Assembly (NCBI GenBank): GCA_003211315.1
Contig: QCTC01000004.1
Coordinates: 1 to 60,557 of the forward strand
Origin: Prochlorococcus sp. AG-670-O17
Lineage (GTDB): Bacteria; Cyanobacteriota; Cyanobacteriia; PCC-6307; Cyanobiaceae
Length of the DNA stretch: 60,557 nt
Reading direction: 5' to 3'
The translations under genes and the position numbers were made by a program. The notes under the pieces were generated by a model that was not told the origin of the DNA, did no database searches, and saw only the letters and a program-made list of their open reading frames with translations. Below are positions 29,472 through 38,683 of the stretch, in pieces; the stretch's first letter is position 1, and every line of letters starts with the position of its first letter.

Positions 29472-30006
29472 ACATATTTCTTATCTCTGATGTATGTGAG
29501 GTTTGTATTACGGTATTTTCTTCATGATTTCTGATTACTGAATATCTGGATCTAATATGATTTGATAAAAAACAAATTCTTTCTTCAGAAACTGTTGAAC
29601 TGTAAATACTTTTAATATTTAAGTTTTCATTTTCATCAATCAAATATTCTGACGATGAAATAACGGATTCAGTATATCCCTTATTACGAAGAATAATTCC
29701 TTTATTTTTATCTTTTGGTAAAAATAATAATATAGTTTTATCTTCTTCAATTTTTTGATCCATCTCCCAATCGCTTATTGCCTTCCAACTTATTGATGTA
29801 GCAATAAAAGAAGGTTTAGAGGTATAGTTATATTTTTTTAAAAGTTCGACTACATTTTTATTGTTGATTTCTAACTCTTTTATTACTATTTTGCTAGTTG
29901 AATTTTCAACTTCCTGAAAAGCCAAAGAATGAGTGCTTCTTATGGATTTCCACTCTCCTAAACTTTTTTCAATAAATTGGTTAATTGTTATTAGATTCTT
30001 CGTCAA
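29455..30006 (-). CDS. cpeS: CpeS-type bilin lyase for beta-phycoerythrin
   Basis: A 183-residue lipocalin-like CpcS/CpeS family lyase. The family opening [17 protein letters not shown] and the later [16 protein letters not shown] (with the R-R pair) are diagnostic. CpeS from Prochlorococcus MED4 attaches phycoerythrobilin to Cys82 of its beta-phycoerythrin, which matches the surviving cysteine in the neighbouring cpeB. The start codon is TTG inside the end of a 59-residue ORF (26-base overlap). The 3' end overlaps cpeB by 17 bases in convergent orientation. Confidence 0.9.
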   Translation of the reverse strand: MTKNLITINQFIEKSLGEWKSIRSTHSLAFQEVENSTSKIVIKELEINNKNVVELLKKYNYTSKPSFIATSISWKAISDWEMDQKIEEDKTILLFLPKDKNKGIILRNKGYTESVISSSEYLIDENENLNIKSIYSSTVSEERICFLSNHIRSRYSVIRNHEENTVIQTSHTSEIRNMSILKD

Positions 30007-30160
30007 GTTTATCTTCTACTGAATGATTGGTGCCTTTCTGAATCATCCTTACCATAGAATCTACCATTAATCTTTTTGCAGAAGTCACTTTTAGTCCGGA
30101 AGGTGTAGTTGATATTTGTTCTCCAGGGCGATCGTATGATGTTGGTCTAAATGGAGTCAT
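29981..30160 (-). CDS. 59-residue hypothetical protein upstream of cpeS
   Basis: A short ORF with an ATG start, encoding [14 protein letters not shown] at its N-terminus, then a basic middle ([17 protein letters not shown]) and an acidic, asparagine-rich end. It overlaps the cpeS TTG start by 26 bases, so cpeS is probably translated by coupling from it. I do not recognise a family. The proline/arginine-rich opening and good codon pattern suggest a real gene in the phycoerythrin locus. Confidence 0.6.
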   Translation of the reverse strand: MTPFRPTSYDRPGEQISTTPSGLKVTSAKRLMVDSMVRMIQKGTNHSVEDKLDEESNNN

Positions 30161-30276
30161 CTAAAAATTTGTAAAATCAACAGAATCTTATTCTTACATG
30201 AATAATCATTTTAATGTTGTTTTTTGCAAAAATGTTATATCTTTTATGGATGGTTTGAGAATTATTAATTCTTGCC

Positions 30277-30912
30277 TTATTTTGGAATTTTTCTTTTTGC
30301 TAAACCTGAAATAGTTGCTAAAGCAAACATGCCTAAAAGAGCTATTCCTAGAAATAAACCTGCTCCCTGACTGACTCCGGCTCCAACAGCAACGAGAATA
30401 GAATCACTGATTAGAAGACTAATCAGTAAAGCTGGGGTGAAAATTTTCCATCGAGTTCCTCCAATGCCGATTGCATAGCTGAGAAAATCAAAAAGTCCAG
30501 TCATAAGAAGACCTGTCATCAGGAAGAAATTTTCTTCTAATTGGTTTTGATTAAAACTTTCAATTCTTTTCATTGCTTTTGAGCCTACTAAACTACGTAC
30601 AGGACCCCGCCCAAAATATCTTGCTATGAAGAAAGCTGCTTGGCAAAAAACGATATCAGAAAAGATAATTGTTACATAACCTTTTTGGAATCCTAGTAAG
30701 GAGCCAGCCAGAAGTGAATAGGCCGAACTTGGGAGGGCAGGTAAAATTATACTTACTCCTCTGAGAATAAATATTCCAAAAGGCGCCCATATTCCCATAC
30801 CCTCTACCTTGTTCCTAAGAGGCTCGATGCCATAGTTTTGTATAAAGTAAATTAATACAACAAATATTGTTATAAAAAAAACTATTGAGAGGAATTTTTG
30901 AATTTTATTCAT
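30277..30912 (-). CDS. TVP38/TMEM64-family (VTT domain) membrane protein
   Basis: A 211-residue integral membrane protein with about five hydrophobic segments. The order is a leading helix (FLSIVFFITIFVVLIYFI), GIFILRGVSIILPALPSSAYSLLAGSLLGFQKG, then FFIARYFGRGP and further helices. The F/L-PALP-S...G-LLG and ARYFGR features are those of the VTT (SNARE-associated/DedA-like) domain. Members may act as lipid scramblases or flippases; the substrate here is unknown. It is leftward and likely separate from the phycoerythrin genes, 116 bases from the small ORF. Confidence 0.8.
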   Translation of the reverse strand: MNKIQKFLSIVFFITIFVVLIYFIQNYGIEPLRNKVEGMGIWAPFGIFILRGVSIILPALPSSAYSLLAGSLLGFQKGYVTIIFSDIVFCQAAFFIARYFGRGPVRSLVGSKAMKRIESFNQNQLEENFFLMTGLLMTGLFDFLSYAIGIGGTRWKIFTPALLISLLISDSILVAVGAGVSQGAGLFLGIALLGMFALATISGLAKRKIPK

Positions 30913-31137
30913 TATTTTTTTTCGAAAATTTTTGAGAGCTTAATTTACAAATTAATATTTGATAGTATCTATAATAGAAAGACAAATCAATAAAAATTTT
31001 TTACAAAGTTTTCAATCTTATTTTTAATTCAGATTTTAAGCAAAATAAATTAGTAAATTCTGAATCAAAATTGATAATTAATAAGATTTAATTTTTTCAA
31101 AAATTCATTTTATTTATTTTCAATATTCGAAAATATT

Positions 31138-31557
31138 ATGATTCAAGCCAAGAATAACTTTTCATCAAAACTTGTGGTGAATTTCTTGTCTTTGGTTCTC
31201 TTTACAATTTGCTTTTTTTGTATTGCAATAAAACAATCATATGCTTTGTCTCATGAATGGGTTGGAGTTCCAATAAGTGAGTACGGTGAACAATTATGGG
31301 ATAGAAAAAGTATTAAAAGGAATGAGGATGGTTCTGTTAGAGTATTAAGCAAATTTATTCCAAAAACCAAAAGTGAAATAACAGAAGATATTCTCTATAC
31401 AATGGAAATAAACTGTTTTGAGAAGTCTTTTAGAGATGTTAATGTTTTCACTGATGAGAAAAATAGTCGTTTAAATAATCTTGCTGATTGGCAAGATCCA
31501 AATGAAGACCAACTAATCTTGGGTGTGATTTTTCAAGTATGTAAAGTTGAAAACTAA
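31138..31557 (+). CDS. Exported hypothetical protein
   Basis: A 139-residue protein with a signal peptide: a basic start, the hydrophobic LVVNFLSLVLFTICFFCIAI, and a likely cleavage after SYA (near residue 36). The mature part is hydrophilic, with DRKSIKRNEDGSVRVLSKF and an FEVCKV-like cysteine near the end (FQVCKVEN) plus one internal cysteine, perhaps forming a disulfide. It resembles short secreted proteins of marine cyanobacteria, but I cannot name a family. The 225 bases upstream are AT-rich and show no other gene. Confidence 0.7.
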   Translation: MIQAKNNFSSKLVVNFLSLVLFTICFFCIAIKQSYALSHEWVGVPISEYGEQLWDRKSIKRNEDGSVRVLSKFIPKTKSEITEDILYTMEINCFEKSFRDVNVFTDEKNSRLNNLADWQDPNEDQLILGVIFQVCKVEN

Positions 31558-31582
31558 AAATTTAAATTTGTAAAATATTCAT

Positions 31583-31608
31583 TAAAAAAACCTGTCATAG
31601 ACAGGTTT
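31583..31608 (-). terminator. Rho-independent terminator after tRNA-Phe
   Basis: On the minus strand an inverted repeat (AAACCTGTC and GACAGGTTT, 3-base loop) is followed by a run of T. It sits 8 bases beyond the 3' end of the leftward tRNA-Phe gene. On the plus strand no T-run follows the stem, so it acts mainly leftward. Confidence 0.75.
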
Positions 31609-31615
31609 ACAAAGG

Positions 31616-31688
31616 TGCCAGGACCCAGATTTGAACTGGGGACACGGCGATTTTCAGTCGCCTGCTCTACCAACTGAGCTATCCCGGC
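31616..31688 (-). tRNA. tRNA-Phe (GAA)
   Basis: A 73-base cloverleaf on the minus strand. The acceptor GCCGGGA pairs with TCCTGGC (one G-T pair). The D-arm is GCTCAGTTGGTAGAGC, the anticodon loop CTGAAAATC carries GAA, and the T-arm contains GTTCAAAT. The discriminator is A. The 3' CCA is not encoded. A terminator follows. Confidence 0.96.
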
Positions 31689-31780
31689 TCTAACTTATAT
31701 ACTCTAAATTAAGATGTGTAGTTTGTGAAACCCCTTTCATTAAATTTTTATAACTTGATTAAAGTTTAAACTAAGAAAAT

Positions 31781-33013
31781 CTATTTATTTGCATTAATTG
31801 CTAATAAAGCTGTGCCAAATGAAGTCGTTTTTTTACATGAAACTATTGGGATATTAATAATTCGTTCTCTTATTGCTCTCCATTGAGGATTTTTTGAACC
31901 CCCACCAGTAGTAATAATTCTTTTTGGAAATGAACCTGTCAAAGAATAAAGTTTCTCCCAACCTTTTAATTCAATTCTTGCTAAACCCTCGAACAATGCA
32001 TGTAAATAAAGTGAGTCACTTACTGGTCTAGGGCTAAGAATTGGCTCCAAAAAAGGATTGTTAACAGGAAATCTTTCACCCCTACTATTTAGTGGCAAAA
32101 GATTTAGGGTAGTTTTTTTTGAGGTATTTATTTGTCTGCTAAGCTCTTTTATTTCTAAATCAGAAAAAAATTGAGATAAAATTCCACAGCCAGCGTTTGA
32201 TGCTCCTCCACATATCCATTCTTCACTTACTCGATGGGTTGTGATTCCCTTTTCTTTTATTGGAGTCTTATTAAATTTTTTAACAACGATTGTGGTTCCT
32301 AAAACTGTTAAACCTTCTTCTTTTCCTAATCCTGCGGCTAAAAAAGCTGCATTTGAATCAGTTGTGCCTGAAATCAATAGTATTTTCTTGTTTAATTTTA
32401 ACCTTTCTGCTAAGTCAGCATCGATTTGACCCAAGATTTTTCCACTTTTAATTATTAAAGGTAGGCATTTTTGCCATGAAGAATTGAGATAACTTTTTGG
32501 CCAAGATTCTTTTATTAGATCCCAGCCAAGTTTGATATTGTTTCCTTCTTCTCCATATGTCCAATCTTTCAAAAACCAGCCAGTAATGAAGTCGGAGTGA
32601 TGTCTTAAAAGAATATTTTCACCAAATTTATCTATTAGTTTTAATGCTTTAGCCAGACTGCTGTAGGGGGTTTGTAAATGATCTTCTCCACCCGTGATCG
32701 ATTCAATGAGGATTTTATTTTCATTACAAGCTTGATCATAAGGTATAGCTTCTCCTATCGGATCTCCTCTTAAATTACAAGCTATTAGAGTTCCAGAGGT
32801 ACCAGAGATTGCCAAATTAACAAGTTTGTTTTTTATATCATGAGGTAAATTATCTAGTAGTTTTTCACAAGAATTAATCCAAGAACTTGGATTTTTAAAG
32901 CCATATTTATAGGGAACTGAATTCGAATATTTTAATTCTTTTTTAAAATTAATTATAGATATTCTTGCGCCGCTTGTCCCAAAATCTAATCCCCCATAAA
33001 ATTCATCAGGCAT
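31781..33013 (-). CDS. FGGY-family carbohydrate kinase
   Basis: A 410-residue sugar kinase of the ASKHA fold. The N-terminal phosphate loop is GGLDFGTSGARISI, the middle has AISGTSGT, the ATP-site GTTDSNAAFLAAGLG and GTTIVVKKF, and the C-terminal RIITTGGGSKNPQWRAIRERI. It resembles cyanobacterial/plant D-ribulose or xylulose kinases, so it may phosphorylate a keto-pentose; that substrate is inference. It follows metK after 6 bases and is probably co-transcribed. Confidence 0.85.
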   Translation of the reverse strand: MPDEFYGGLDFGTSGARISIINFKKELKYSNSVPYKYGFKNPSSWINSCEKLLDNLPHDIKNKLVNLAISGTSGTLIACNLRGDPIGEAIPYDQACNENKILIESITGGEDHLQTPYSSLAKALKLIDKFGENILLRHHSDFITGWFLKDWTYGEEGNNIKLGWDLIKESWPKSYLNSSWQKCLPLIIKSGKILGQIDADLAERLKLNKKILLISGTTDSNAAFLAAGLGKEEGLTVLGTTIVVKKFNKTPIKEKGITTHRVSEEWICGGASNAGCGILSQFFSDLEIKELSRQINTSKKTTLNLLPLNSRGERFPVNNPFLEPILSPRPVSDSLYLHALFEGLARIELKGWEKLYSLTGSFPKRIITTGGGSKNPQWRAIRERIINIPIVSCKKTTSFGTALLAINANK

Positions 33014-33019
33014 AAATAT

Positions 33020-34261
33020 TTACAAAAACTTTTTGGAGGCCTCTATTAATTGAACTGATTTTTCCTCCACACTTTCCCAAGGAAGCTTTAAATCATTTCT
33101 GCCAAAGTGTCCATAAGATGCAGTTTTTCTGAAAAATTCACCACCCATTTTTTTTGGTAGATTTCTTAAATCAAATTCTTTTATTATTGCTGCAGGCCTT
33201 AAATCAAAGTTGTTTTTAATTAGCTCTTTTAAATTATTTTGAGAAATAACACCAGTACCAAAAGTTTCAACAAGAATTGAAATTGGTTTGGCAACTCCAA
33301 TTGCATAACTTAATTGTACTTCTGCCTTTTTTGCTAATTTTGCTTTAACAATACTTTTAGCGACAAAACGTGCTGCATATGCAGCTGATCTGTCAACTTT
33401 AGTAGGATCTTTACCAGAGAATGCCCCACCCCCATGCCTTGCATATCCTCCATAAGTGTCTACAATAATCTTTCTGCCAGTAAGTCCTGCATCGCCTTGA
33501 GGGCCTCCTACAACAAATTTGCCTGTTGGGTTTACCAAAAATCTTGTCTTTTGACTTATTGGTTTTATTTCTAAATCTTCTGTTGCTGGTAACACAACAT
33601 TGATCCATAAATCATCTTTTATCTTTTGACGAATTTCTTCTTCATTTCTAAGTCCATTGATCTGAGCAGTATGCTGAGTGGATATTAAAATGGTGTTTAT
33701 TGAAACTGGGACCCCTTTTTCGTAATCAATACTTACTTGAGTTTTACCATCTGGAAGAAGATAATCAAGAATTTTTTCATGTCTTACTTTTGCAAGTTGT
33801 ATTGCTAATCTGTGAGCCAAGCTAATTGGTAATGGCATTAATTCAGGTGTTTCATCACATGCATAGCCAAACATTATTCCTTGATCCCCGGCACCAGTAT
33901 TAGTTTCTAAATCTGCATTGACGTCATCTGCTTCATTTACTCCTTGGGAAATATCAGGTGATTGCTCGTCAAGAGCTACTAAAACGGCACAGCTATTTGA
34001 GTCAAAACCTCCAGCTTTCGAACCTTCATATCCAATTTCTTTTATTACTTTCCTGACAAGTTTTATATAATCAAGCTTAGCCCTAGAGGTTATTTCACCA
34101 GTAAGTAAGCAAAGACCAGTATTTACAACTGTTTCGCAGGCTACTCTACTTTCTGGATCTTCAGTCAATAAAGCATCTAAAACAGCGTCACTGATTTGAT
34201 CGCATATTTTGTCAGGATGACCCTCAGTTACAGATTCAGAAGTAAAAATAAAATCACTCAT
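33020..34261 (-). CDS. metK: S-adenosylmethionine synthetase
   Basis: A 413-residue enzyme making SAM from methionine and ATP. Signatures are [37 protein letters not shown] (first MAT signature), and [23 protein letters not shown] (P-loop-like second signature). The length is normal. No SAM riboswitch could be recognised in the 139 bases upstream. The kinase gene follows directly. Confidence 0.97.
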   Translation of the reverse strand: MSDFIFTSESVTEGHPDKICDQISDAVLDALLTEDPESRVACETVVNTGLCLLTGEITSRAKLDYIKLVRKVIKEIGYEGSKAGGFDSNSCAVLVALDEQSPDISQGVNEADDVNADLETNTGAGDQGIMFGYACDETPELMPLPISLAHRLAIQLAKVRHEKILDYLLPDGKTQVSIDYEKGVPVSINTILISTQHTAQINGLRNEEEIRQKIKDDLWINVVLPATEDLEIKPISQKTRFLVNPTGKFVVGGPQGDAGLTGRKIIVDTYGGYARHGGGAFSGKDPTKVDRSAAYAARFVAKSIVKAKLAKKAEVQLSYAIGVAKPISILVETFGTGVISQNNLKELIKNNFDLRPAAIIKEFDLRNLPKKMGGEFFRKTASYGHFGRNDLKLPWESVEEKSVQLIEASKKFL

Positions 34262-34400
34262 TTATAAACTTTTAAGAAATAACTCTAATCCTAGATTAAA
34301 TCCTAAATATTAATCAATAGTTATTAAGTTGAAATTACAAAATCTTGTTTAATCCAGAATAAGTTTAGTTTTTAGGTAATGATCAATTTAAATTTAGAGT

Positions 34401-35492
34401 CTATACGCTTTCTGTCATCTCTGCCGGTTGCCCTTCGTTCTCATCAGTTTGCTCAAGTAACATTTGCTTATATTTTGCAGCCATTTCTTCAGCTTTACTA
34501 AAAACTTTTTGTGGGTCAGTTAACATATCCCCTGGTTCAGGTTCTAAAGCTTTTGTTGATAGAGATATTCTCCCTCTCTCGGAATCTAAGTCTATTATCA
34601 TTACTTTCATTTGATCATTTACATTTAAAACATTATGAGGTGTTTCAATATGTTCATGACTAATTTCAGAAATATGTAGAAGACCACTTACGCCGCCAAT
34701 ATCAATAAATGCTCCATAAGGTTTTATTCCCTTTACGGAGCCTACTACAACTTCCCCGACTTCAAGTCTATTCATTTTTTTCTCAACTAAAGCCCTTCTA
34801 TGACTTAAAACTAATCTGTTTCTTTCTTCATCGACTTCAAGAAATTTTAAAGGTAAATACTCACCTTCCAAATCTTCTTTAATTTTTCTTGCACTAATAT
34901 GAGATCCTGGGATAAAGCCTCTCAGTCCCTCTACCCTAACTAAAGCTCCGCCTCTGTTAGTAGCAAAAACTTCAGAATATATAGTTGCATCTTCTTTTTG
35001 TAATTGTCTTACTCTTTCCCACGCTCTTTGATATTCTATCCGTCTAATTGATAAAGCTAATTGACCATCTTCATTCTCCTCACTCATTATAAAAAATTCT
35101 CTACTTTCTGAAGGTTGCAAAACATCACTAAGTCCTTCAACTCTATTTATGGAAACTTCTTGCATAGGCATAAAAGCTGCAGTCTTAGCTCCAATGTCTA
35201 TCATTGCTCCTTTAGGTTCTAAAGCAAAAACTGTGCCTTTTACAAGATCTCCGGGTTTGAAATTATAATCATATTTTCCTAATAATGATGCAAACTCTTC
35301 TTGAGTAAATCCTGCAGTATCCAAATCACCATTTTGTCTGCTTGAAGAAGAATCCGCAGAGGGAATATCTTTAGTGTCAAATGATAAGTCATCCTCTTTT
35401 GGAGTTTCTGAAGTATTCTCTTCTAAGGTTGAATTTTTAATTTCTTTTTCGTCTGAAATTTCTTTTACGGTTTGGGAAGAATCTTCGATCAT
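34401..35492 (-). CDS. rpsA: 30S ribosomal protein S1
   Basis: A 363-residue S1 with an acidic, serine-rich N-terminus (about 75 residues), then three S1/OB repeats. They start near GDLVKGTVFALEPKGAMIDIGAKTAAFMP, EVFATNRGGALVRVEGLRGFIPGSH and GEVVVGSVKGIKPYGAFIDIGGVSGLLH. S1 helps mRNA bind the 30S subunit. Cyanobacterial S1 is shorter than the six-repeat enteric type. It lies between nrdR and metK with free-standing gaps of over 100 bases. Confidence 0.95.
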   Translation of the reverse strand: MIEDSSQTVKEISDEKEIKNSTLEENTSETPKEDDLSFDTKDIPSADSSSSRQNGDLDTAGFTQEEFASLLGKYDYNFKPGDLVKGTVFALEPKGAMIDIGAKTAAFMPMQEVSINRVEGLSDVLQPSESREFFIMSEENEDGQLALSIRRIEYQRAWERVRQLQKEDATIYSEVFATNRGGALVRVEGLRGFIPGSHISARKIKEDLEGEYLPLKFLEVDEERNRLVLSHRRALVEKKMNRLEVGEVVVGSVKGIKPYGAFIDIGGVSGLLHISEISHEHIETPHNVLNVNDQMKVMIIDLDSERGRISLSTKALEPEPGDMLTDPQKVFSKAEEMAAKYKQMLLEQTDENEGQPAEMTESV

Positions 35493-35599
35493 TTGTTAAA
35501 ACGCAGACCACCTTGGATGGTTAGAAAGTAATGCTTTTAGCCTGCAAACTAAAGAGCAAATTATTGGTAAGTAATATTCTACACTTTAGTAGGCTGAAT

Positions 35600-36079
35600 T
35601 TATAAAATCGAAGCTAATTCATTTTTAGAACTACCTTTTAGAGATTCAAGAGTGGAAACAAAGTCTTTTACCCCATTAAACTTTCTATAGACTGATGCAT
35701 ATCTTATGTAAGCAACTTCGTTTTCTTTCCTTAAGCCTTTAAGAATTAATTCTCCAATCTGGGAAGATTTAATATCTTTATTTGAGTCTTGTATAATTCG
35801 TGATTCAATTGAGTCAACAAAATTAATAATCGCTTCTCTCGAAAATGTTGTTTTTTCGCATGCTCTAGATATCCCCGTAACTAATTTATCTTTATTAAAT
35901 AATTCTCTGCTCCCATCCTTTTTAAGAACAGAAACTGGCATTGTCTCAACTCTTTCATAAGTAGTAAATCTAAAGCTGCAATTTAAACACTCTCTTCTTC
36001 TTCTGACACTTTTTCCAGTATCAGCAGATCTTGATTCTAAAACTCTGCTATCTGTATTTTGACAGGTTGGACACTGCAT
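35600..36079 (-). CDS. nrdR: Ribonucleotide reductase regulator NrdR
   Basis: A 159-residue repressor of ribonucleotide reductase genes. It has an N-terminal zinc ribbon ([13 protein letters not shown] ... [17 protein letters not shown], four cysteines) and an ATP-cone domain ([26 protein letters not shown]). The frame is open to an upstream ATG at 36226, but that would put 49 foreign residues ahead of the invariant MxCPxC opening, and the extra stretch overlaps a terminator. The internal ATG is therefore the start. Confidence 0.94.
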   Translation of the reverse strand: MQCPTCQNTDSRVLESRSADTGKSVRRRRECLNCSFRFTTYERVETMPVSVLKKDGSRELFNKDKLVTGISRACEKTTFSREAIINFVDSIESRIIQDSNKDIKSSQIGELILKGLRKENEVAYIRYASVYRKFNGVKDFVSTLESLKGSSKNELASIL

Positions 36080-36148
36080 ATAGTGAATTAATACAATCTT
36101 TAACTCTAATATTAGATTAATATCACGATTATGAAAAGTAGTAAAAAA

Positions 36149-36178
36149 AATCCCTCCGGTTATTAGGAGGGATTTTTT
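36149..36178. terminator. Strong terminator between psbT and nrdR
   Basis: A perfect inverted repeat AATCCCTCC/GGAGGGATT with an 8-base loop is flanked by an A-run on one side and a T-run on the other. It can end transcription in both directions but mainly serves the leftward psbB-psbT transcript, ending it 30 bases before the nrdR region. It is one of few clear hairpin terminators in the window. Confidence 0.8.
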
Positions 36179-36182
36179 ATCT

Positions 36183-36281
36183 TTATTTTCTATCGAATTT
36201 AGGGGGATCTCTAAAAGCGACTGCAAAAAATAAAGTTACAACTGCGAGAGTTAAAATAAGAACGTAAGCAAAAGCTTCCAT
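36183..36281 (-). CDS. psbT: Photosystem II protein T
   Basis: A 32-residue single-helix PSII subunit. It starts [16 protein letters not shown], and the ending [10 protein letters not shown] is diagnostic. It sits 23 bases downstream of psbB on the same strand, the usual psbB-psbT order, and is followed by a strong terminator. It stabilises the PSII dimer and acceptor side. Confidence 0.96.
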   Translation of the reverse strand: MEAFAYVLILTLAVVTLFFAVAFRDPPKFDRK

Positions 36282-36304
36282 GAGAAAAAATAATAAAGTT
36301 TAAT

Positions 36305-37828
36305 TTAAACCCTTCCTGGGATTCTTCGAGTGGTTTCGTCACCAAGTTTCTTAAAGAGACCAAACTCAACTTGATCTCCTATCTCGGCATCAATTCCAGC
36401 AAAGGAGTCTCTGTAAAGAGTTCTTGAAGCATGCCACCAATGACCAAATAAGAATAATAATCCGAAACACAAATGGGCATAAGTAAACCAAGCTCTTGGG
36501 GAACTTCGGAATACACCATCAGATTTATAAGTTTCTCTATCAAATTTGAATGCTTCACCAAGCTGGGCTTTTCTAGCTAATCTTTTGACTACAGCAGGAT
36601 CTGTAAATGTTTGCCCATTAAGATCCCCTCCGTAAATAGTAGCTGTAATGCCAGTTTGTTCAAATGAATACTTTGCTTCAGCTCTTCTAAAGGGGATATC
36701 AGCTCTTACATTTCCTTCTTTATCTTCCAAAATAACTGGGAAGTTTTCAAAGAAGTTTGGAATTCTTCTAACTTCCAAGTCATTGCCCTCTTTATCTTGG
36801 AAAGCAATATGCCCTTGCCAACCTGTAGGTAACCCATCTCCATTTACAAGAGCTCCAACCCTAAATAATCCTCCTTTCGCAGGACTGTTTCCTACATAAT
36901 CGTAGAATGCTAGCTTTTCTGGAATGGAAGCATATGCTTCTTCCCTAGTAGCTCCATTATCAATAGCTGTTTGAACTCTTCTATTTATTTCAGTTTTGAA
37001 GTAACCCGAATCCCATTGATATCTTGTAGGACCAAATAATTCAACAGGGGTGGTGGCAGATCCATACCACATTGTTCCTGCGACAACAAATGATACAAAA
37101 AGAACAGCGGCTAATGCACTAGCTAGTACTCCTTCCAGACTTCCTAGCTTTAATGCTCTATAAAGTCTTTCTCCCGGTCTATTAGTAATGTGAAATATTC
37201 CACCAATGATGCCAAGAAGCCCTGCCGCAATATGATTTGCAACTATTCCACCGGGGTTGAATGGATTGAATCCATCTACTCCCCAAGATGGATTAACAGG
37301 TTCGACATGACCAGTTAATCCATAAGGGTCTGAAACCCAAATTCCAACATTTGCACAATGAAACGCTCCGAATCCAAAGCAAGTAATTCCTGCTAAAAGA
37401 AGATGAATTCCAAATATTCTTGGAAGATCAAGGGCAGGTTCTCCTGTTCTTTCATCTTCCCATAAATCTAAATCCCAATACGTCCAATGCCAGATTGAAG
37501 CAAGCATTAAAAGTCCACTAAAAACAATGTGTGCAGCGGCAACACCCTCAAAACTCCAGAATCCTGGATCGACTCCGGTAGCTCCAGTAATATCCCATCC
37601 GTTCCAACTACTTGTGATTCCTAATCTTGCCATAAATGGCATGACATACATCCCCTGTCTCCACATTGGGTTGAGAACAGCGTCTGAAGGATCAAAAATG
37701 GCTAATTCATAAAGAGCCATCGAACCGGCCCAGCCGGCTAATAATGCAGTATGCATGAGATGAACAGCTAGTAGTCGACCTGGGTCGTTAATAACTACTG
37801 TGTGAACTCGATACCAAGGCAATCCCAT
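36305..37828 (-). CDS. psbB: Photosystem II CP47 chlorophyll apoprotein
   Basis: A 507-residue core antenna with six transmembrane helices and the large lumenal loop between helices five and six. The opening [20 protein letters not shown] and many helix histidines for chlorophyll binding ([51 protein letters not shown]) are typical. It is followed by psbT. It is divergent from the ferredoxin gene across a 225-base AT-rich control region; no promoter there could be assigned with confidence. Confidence 0.98.
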   Translation of the reverse strand: MGLPWYRVHTVVINDPGRLLAVHLMHTALLAGWAGSMALYELAIFDPSDAVLNPMWRQGMYVMPFMARLGITSSWNGWDITGATGVDPGFWSFEGVAAAHIVFSGLLMLASIWHWTYWDLDLWEDERTGEPALDLPRIFGIHLLLAGITCFGFGAFHCANVGIWVSDPYGLTGHVEPVNPSWGVDGFNPFNPGGIVANHIAAGLLGIIGGIFHITNRPGERLYRALKLGSLEGVLASALAAVLFVSFVVAGTMWYGSATTPVELFGPTRYQWDSGYFKTEINRRVQTAIDNGATREEAYASIPEKLAFYDYVGNSPAKGGLFRVGALVNGDGLPTGWQGHIAFQDKEGNDLEVRRIPNFFENFPVILEDKEGNVRADIPFRRAEAKYSFEQTGITATIYGGDLNGQTFTDPAVVKRLARKAQLGEAFKFDRETYKSDGVFRSSPRAWFTYAHLCFGLLFLFGHWWHASRTLYRDSFAGIDAEIGDQVEFGLFKKLGDETTRRIPGRV

Positions 37829-38053
37829 CGGTTAAAAATCTTGTAACGATGCTGATTAAACAGCTAAACATCATGATAGTAGGGGTTTTTTGGGCTTTGA
37901 GAGAGTTTTGTAAATAAATTAATTTTGTTAGTAAAACTGGTCAGATAGGCTTGTACCACTACAGTTTCAGGTAATTTTTAACTAAAATATGTTAATATTT
38001 TGGTCACAATTCTCAAAGTAAAGCGCCAAAATAGTGAAAAATAACAAAAAAAA

Positions 38054-38416
38054 ATGACAACTATCAGATTTATCCGAGAAGGAATTGATATCCAATGTAA
38101 ACCCGGCGAAAATTTAAGAGAGTTAGTAATTAAAGAGAAATTACAGCTATATGGAATCAAGGGCATTTTAGGAAATTGCGGTGGAGTCGGACAATGCAGT
38201 ACTTGTTTTGTTTCAGTTGAAGGAGGAACCAAAAATTCCCTTAGTCCACTTACTGAAGTCGAAGAAGATAAACTCAAAAATAGACCGGATAACTGGAGAC
38301 TGGCATGCCAAACACTTATAAATTCATCTGCAGTAATTCTTACTAAGCCTCAATCCCCTCCGTCAAATTTGAAGGATTTGAAAGAATCTGCTGAAAACAA
38401 AAAATTACCTAGATAA
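38054..38416 (+). CDS. [2Fe-2S] ferredoxin
   Basis: A 120-residue 2Fe-2S ferredoxin. Cluster cysteines are C42, C48, C51 and C85 (NCGGVGQCSTC and RLACQ). The C-x5-C-x2-C spacing differs by one from plant-type photosynthetic PetF (C-x4-C-x2-C) and matches adrenodoxin-type proteins. The C-terminal 20 residues are a basic, variable tail. It is probably an accessory ferredoxin, not the main PSI acceptor. Its partner is unknown. The start is ATG. Confidence 0.87.
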   Translation: MTTIRFIREGIDIQCKPGENLRELVIKEKLQLYGIKGILGNCGGVGQCSTCFVSVEGGTKNSLSPLTEVEEDKLKNRPDNWRLACQTLINSSAVILTKPQSPPSNLKDLKESAENKKLPR

Positions 38417-38518
38417 ATTGTTTAAGACTGTTAATGAGTTAGTCGACTTTCTGATTTTTTTCACTTAATTCCTATTTAAATGTCTATAGTCTTATTATTA
38501 TTGAATTTGTCTTTTTAA

Positions 38519-38671
38519 ATGGAAACAACAAATTTTGGTTTCGTAGCAAGTCTTCTTTTTGTAGGAGTACCAACTATCTTTCTTATTGGTTTATTTATTT
38601 CAACCCAAGATGGAGAAAAATCAAGCTTTTATTCAGATTCCAGTAAAGGTAAACTCGGCCCAAAACGCTAA
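38519..38671 (+). CDS. psbM: Photosystem II protein M
   Basis: A 50-residue PSII dimer-interface subunit. It starts METTNFGFVASLLFVGVP, has one transmembrane helix (FLIGLFIST) and ends in a hydrophilic tail rich in serine, glycine and lysine that is longer than in other cyanobacteria. The Prochlorococcus/Synechococcus type has this extension. It lies 12 bases upstream of prmC. Confidence 0.93.
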   Translation: METTNFGFVASLLFVGVPTIFLIGLFISTQDGEKSSFYSDSSKGKLGPKR

Positions 38672-38683
38672 GTTAATCATTTA

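Noticed and set aside
30198..30314. Short plus-strand ORF opposite the TVP38 gene's 3' end
   Set aside because: It overlaps a well-supported gene on the other strand and has no recognisable pattern.
34262..34400. Possible SAM riboswitch upstream of metK
   Set aside because: No conserved core or stable paired architecture could be recognised by eye in this AT-rich gap.
36080..36226. N-terminal extension of NrdR
   Set aside because: It would place 49 unrelated residues ahead of the invariant zinc-ribbon start and runs through a strong terminator.
37829..38053. Hairpin GCTG/CAGC in the psbB 5' region as a regulatory element
   Set aside because: Only four base pairs; too weak to separate from chance in AT-rich sequence.
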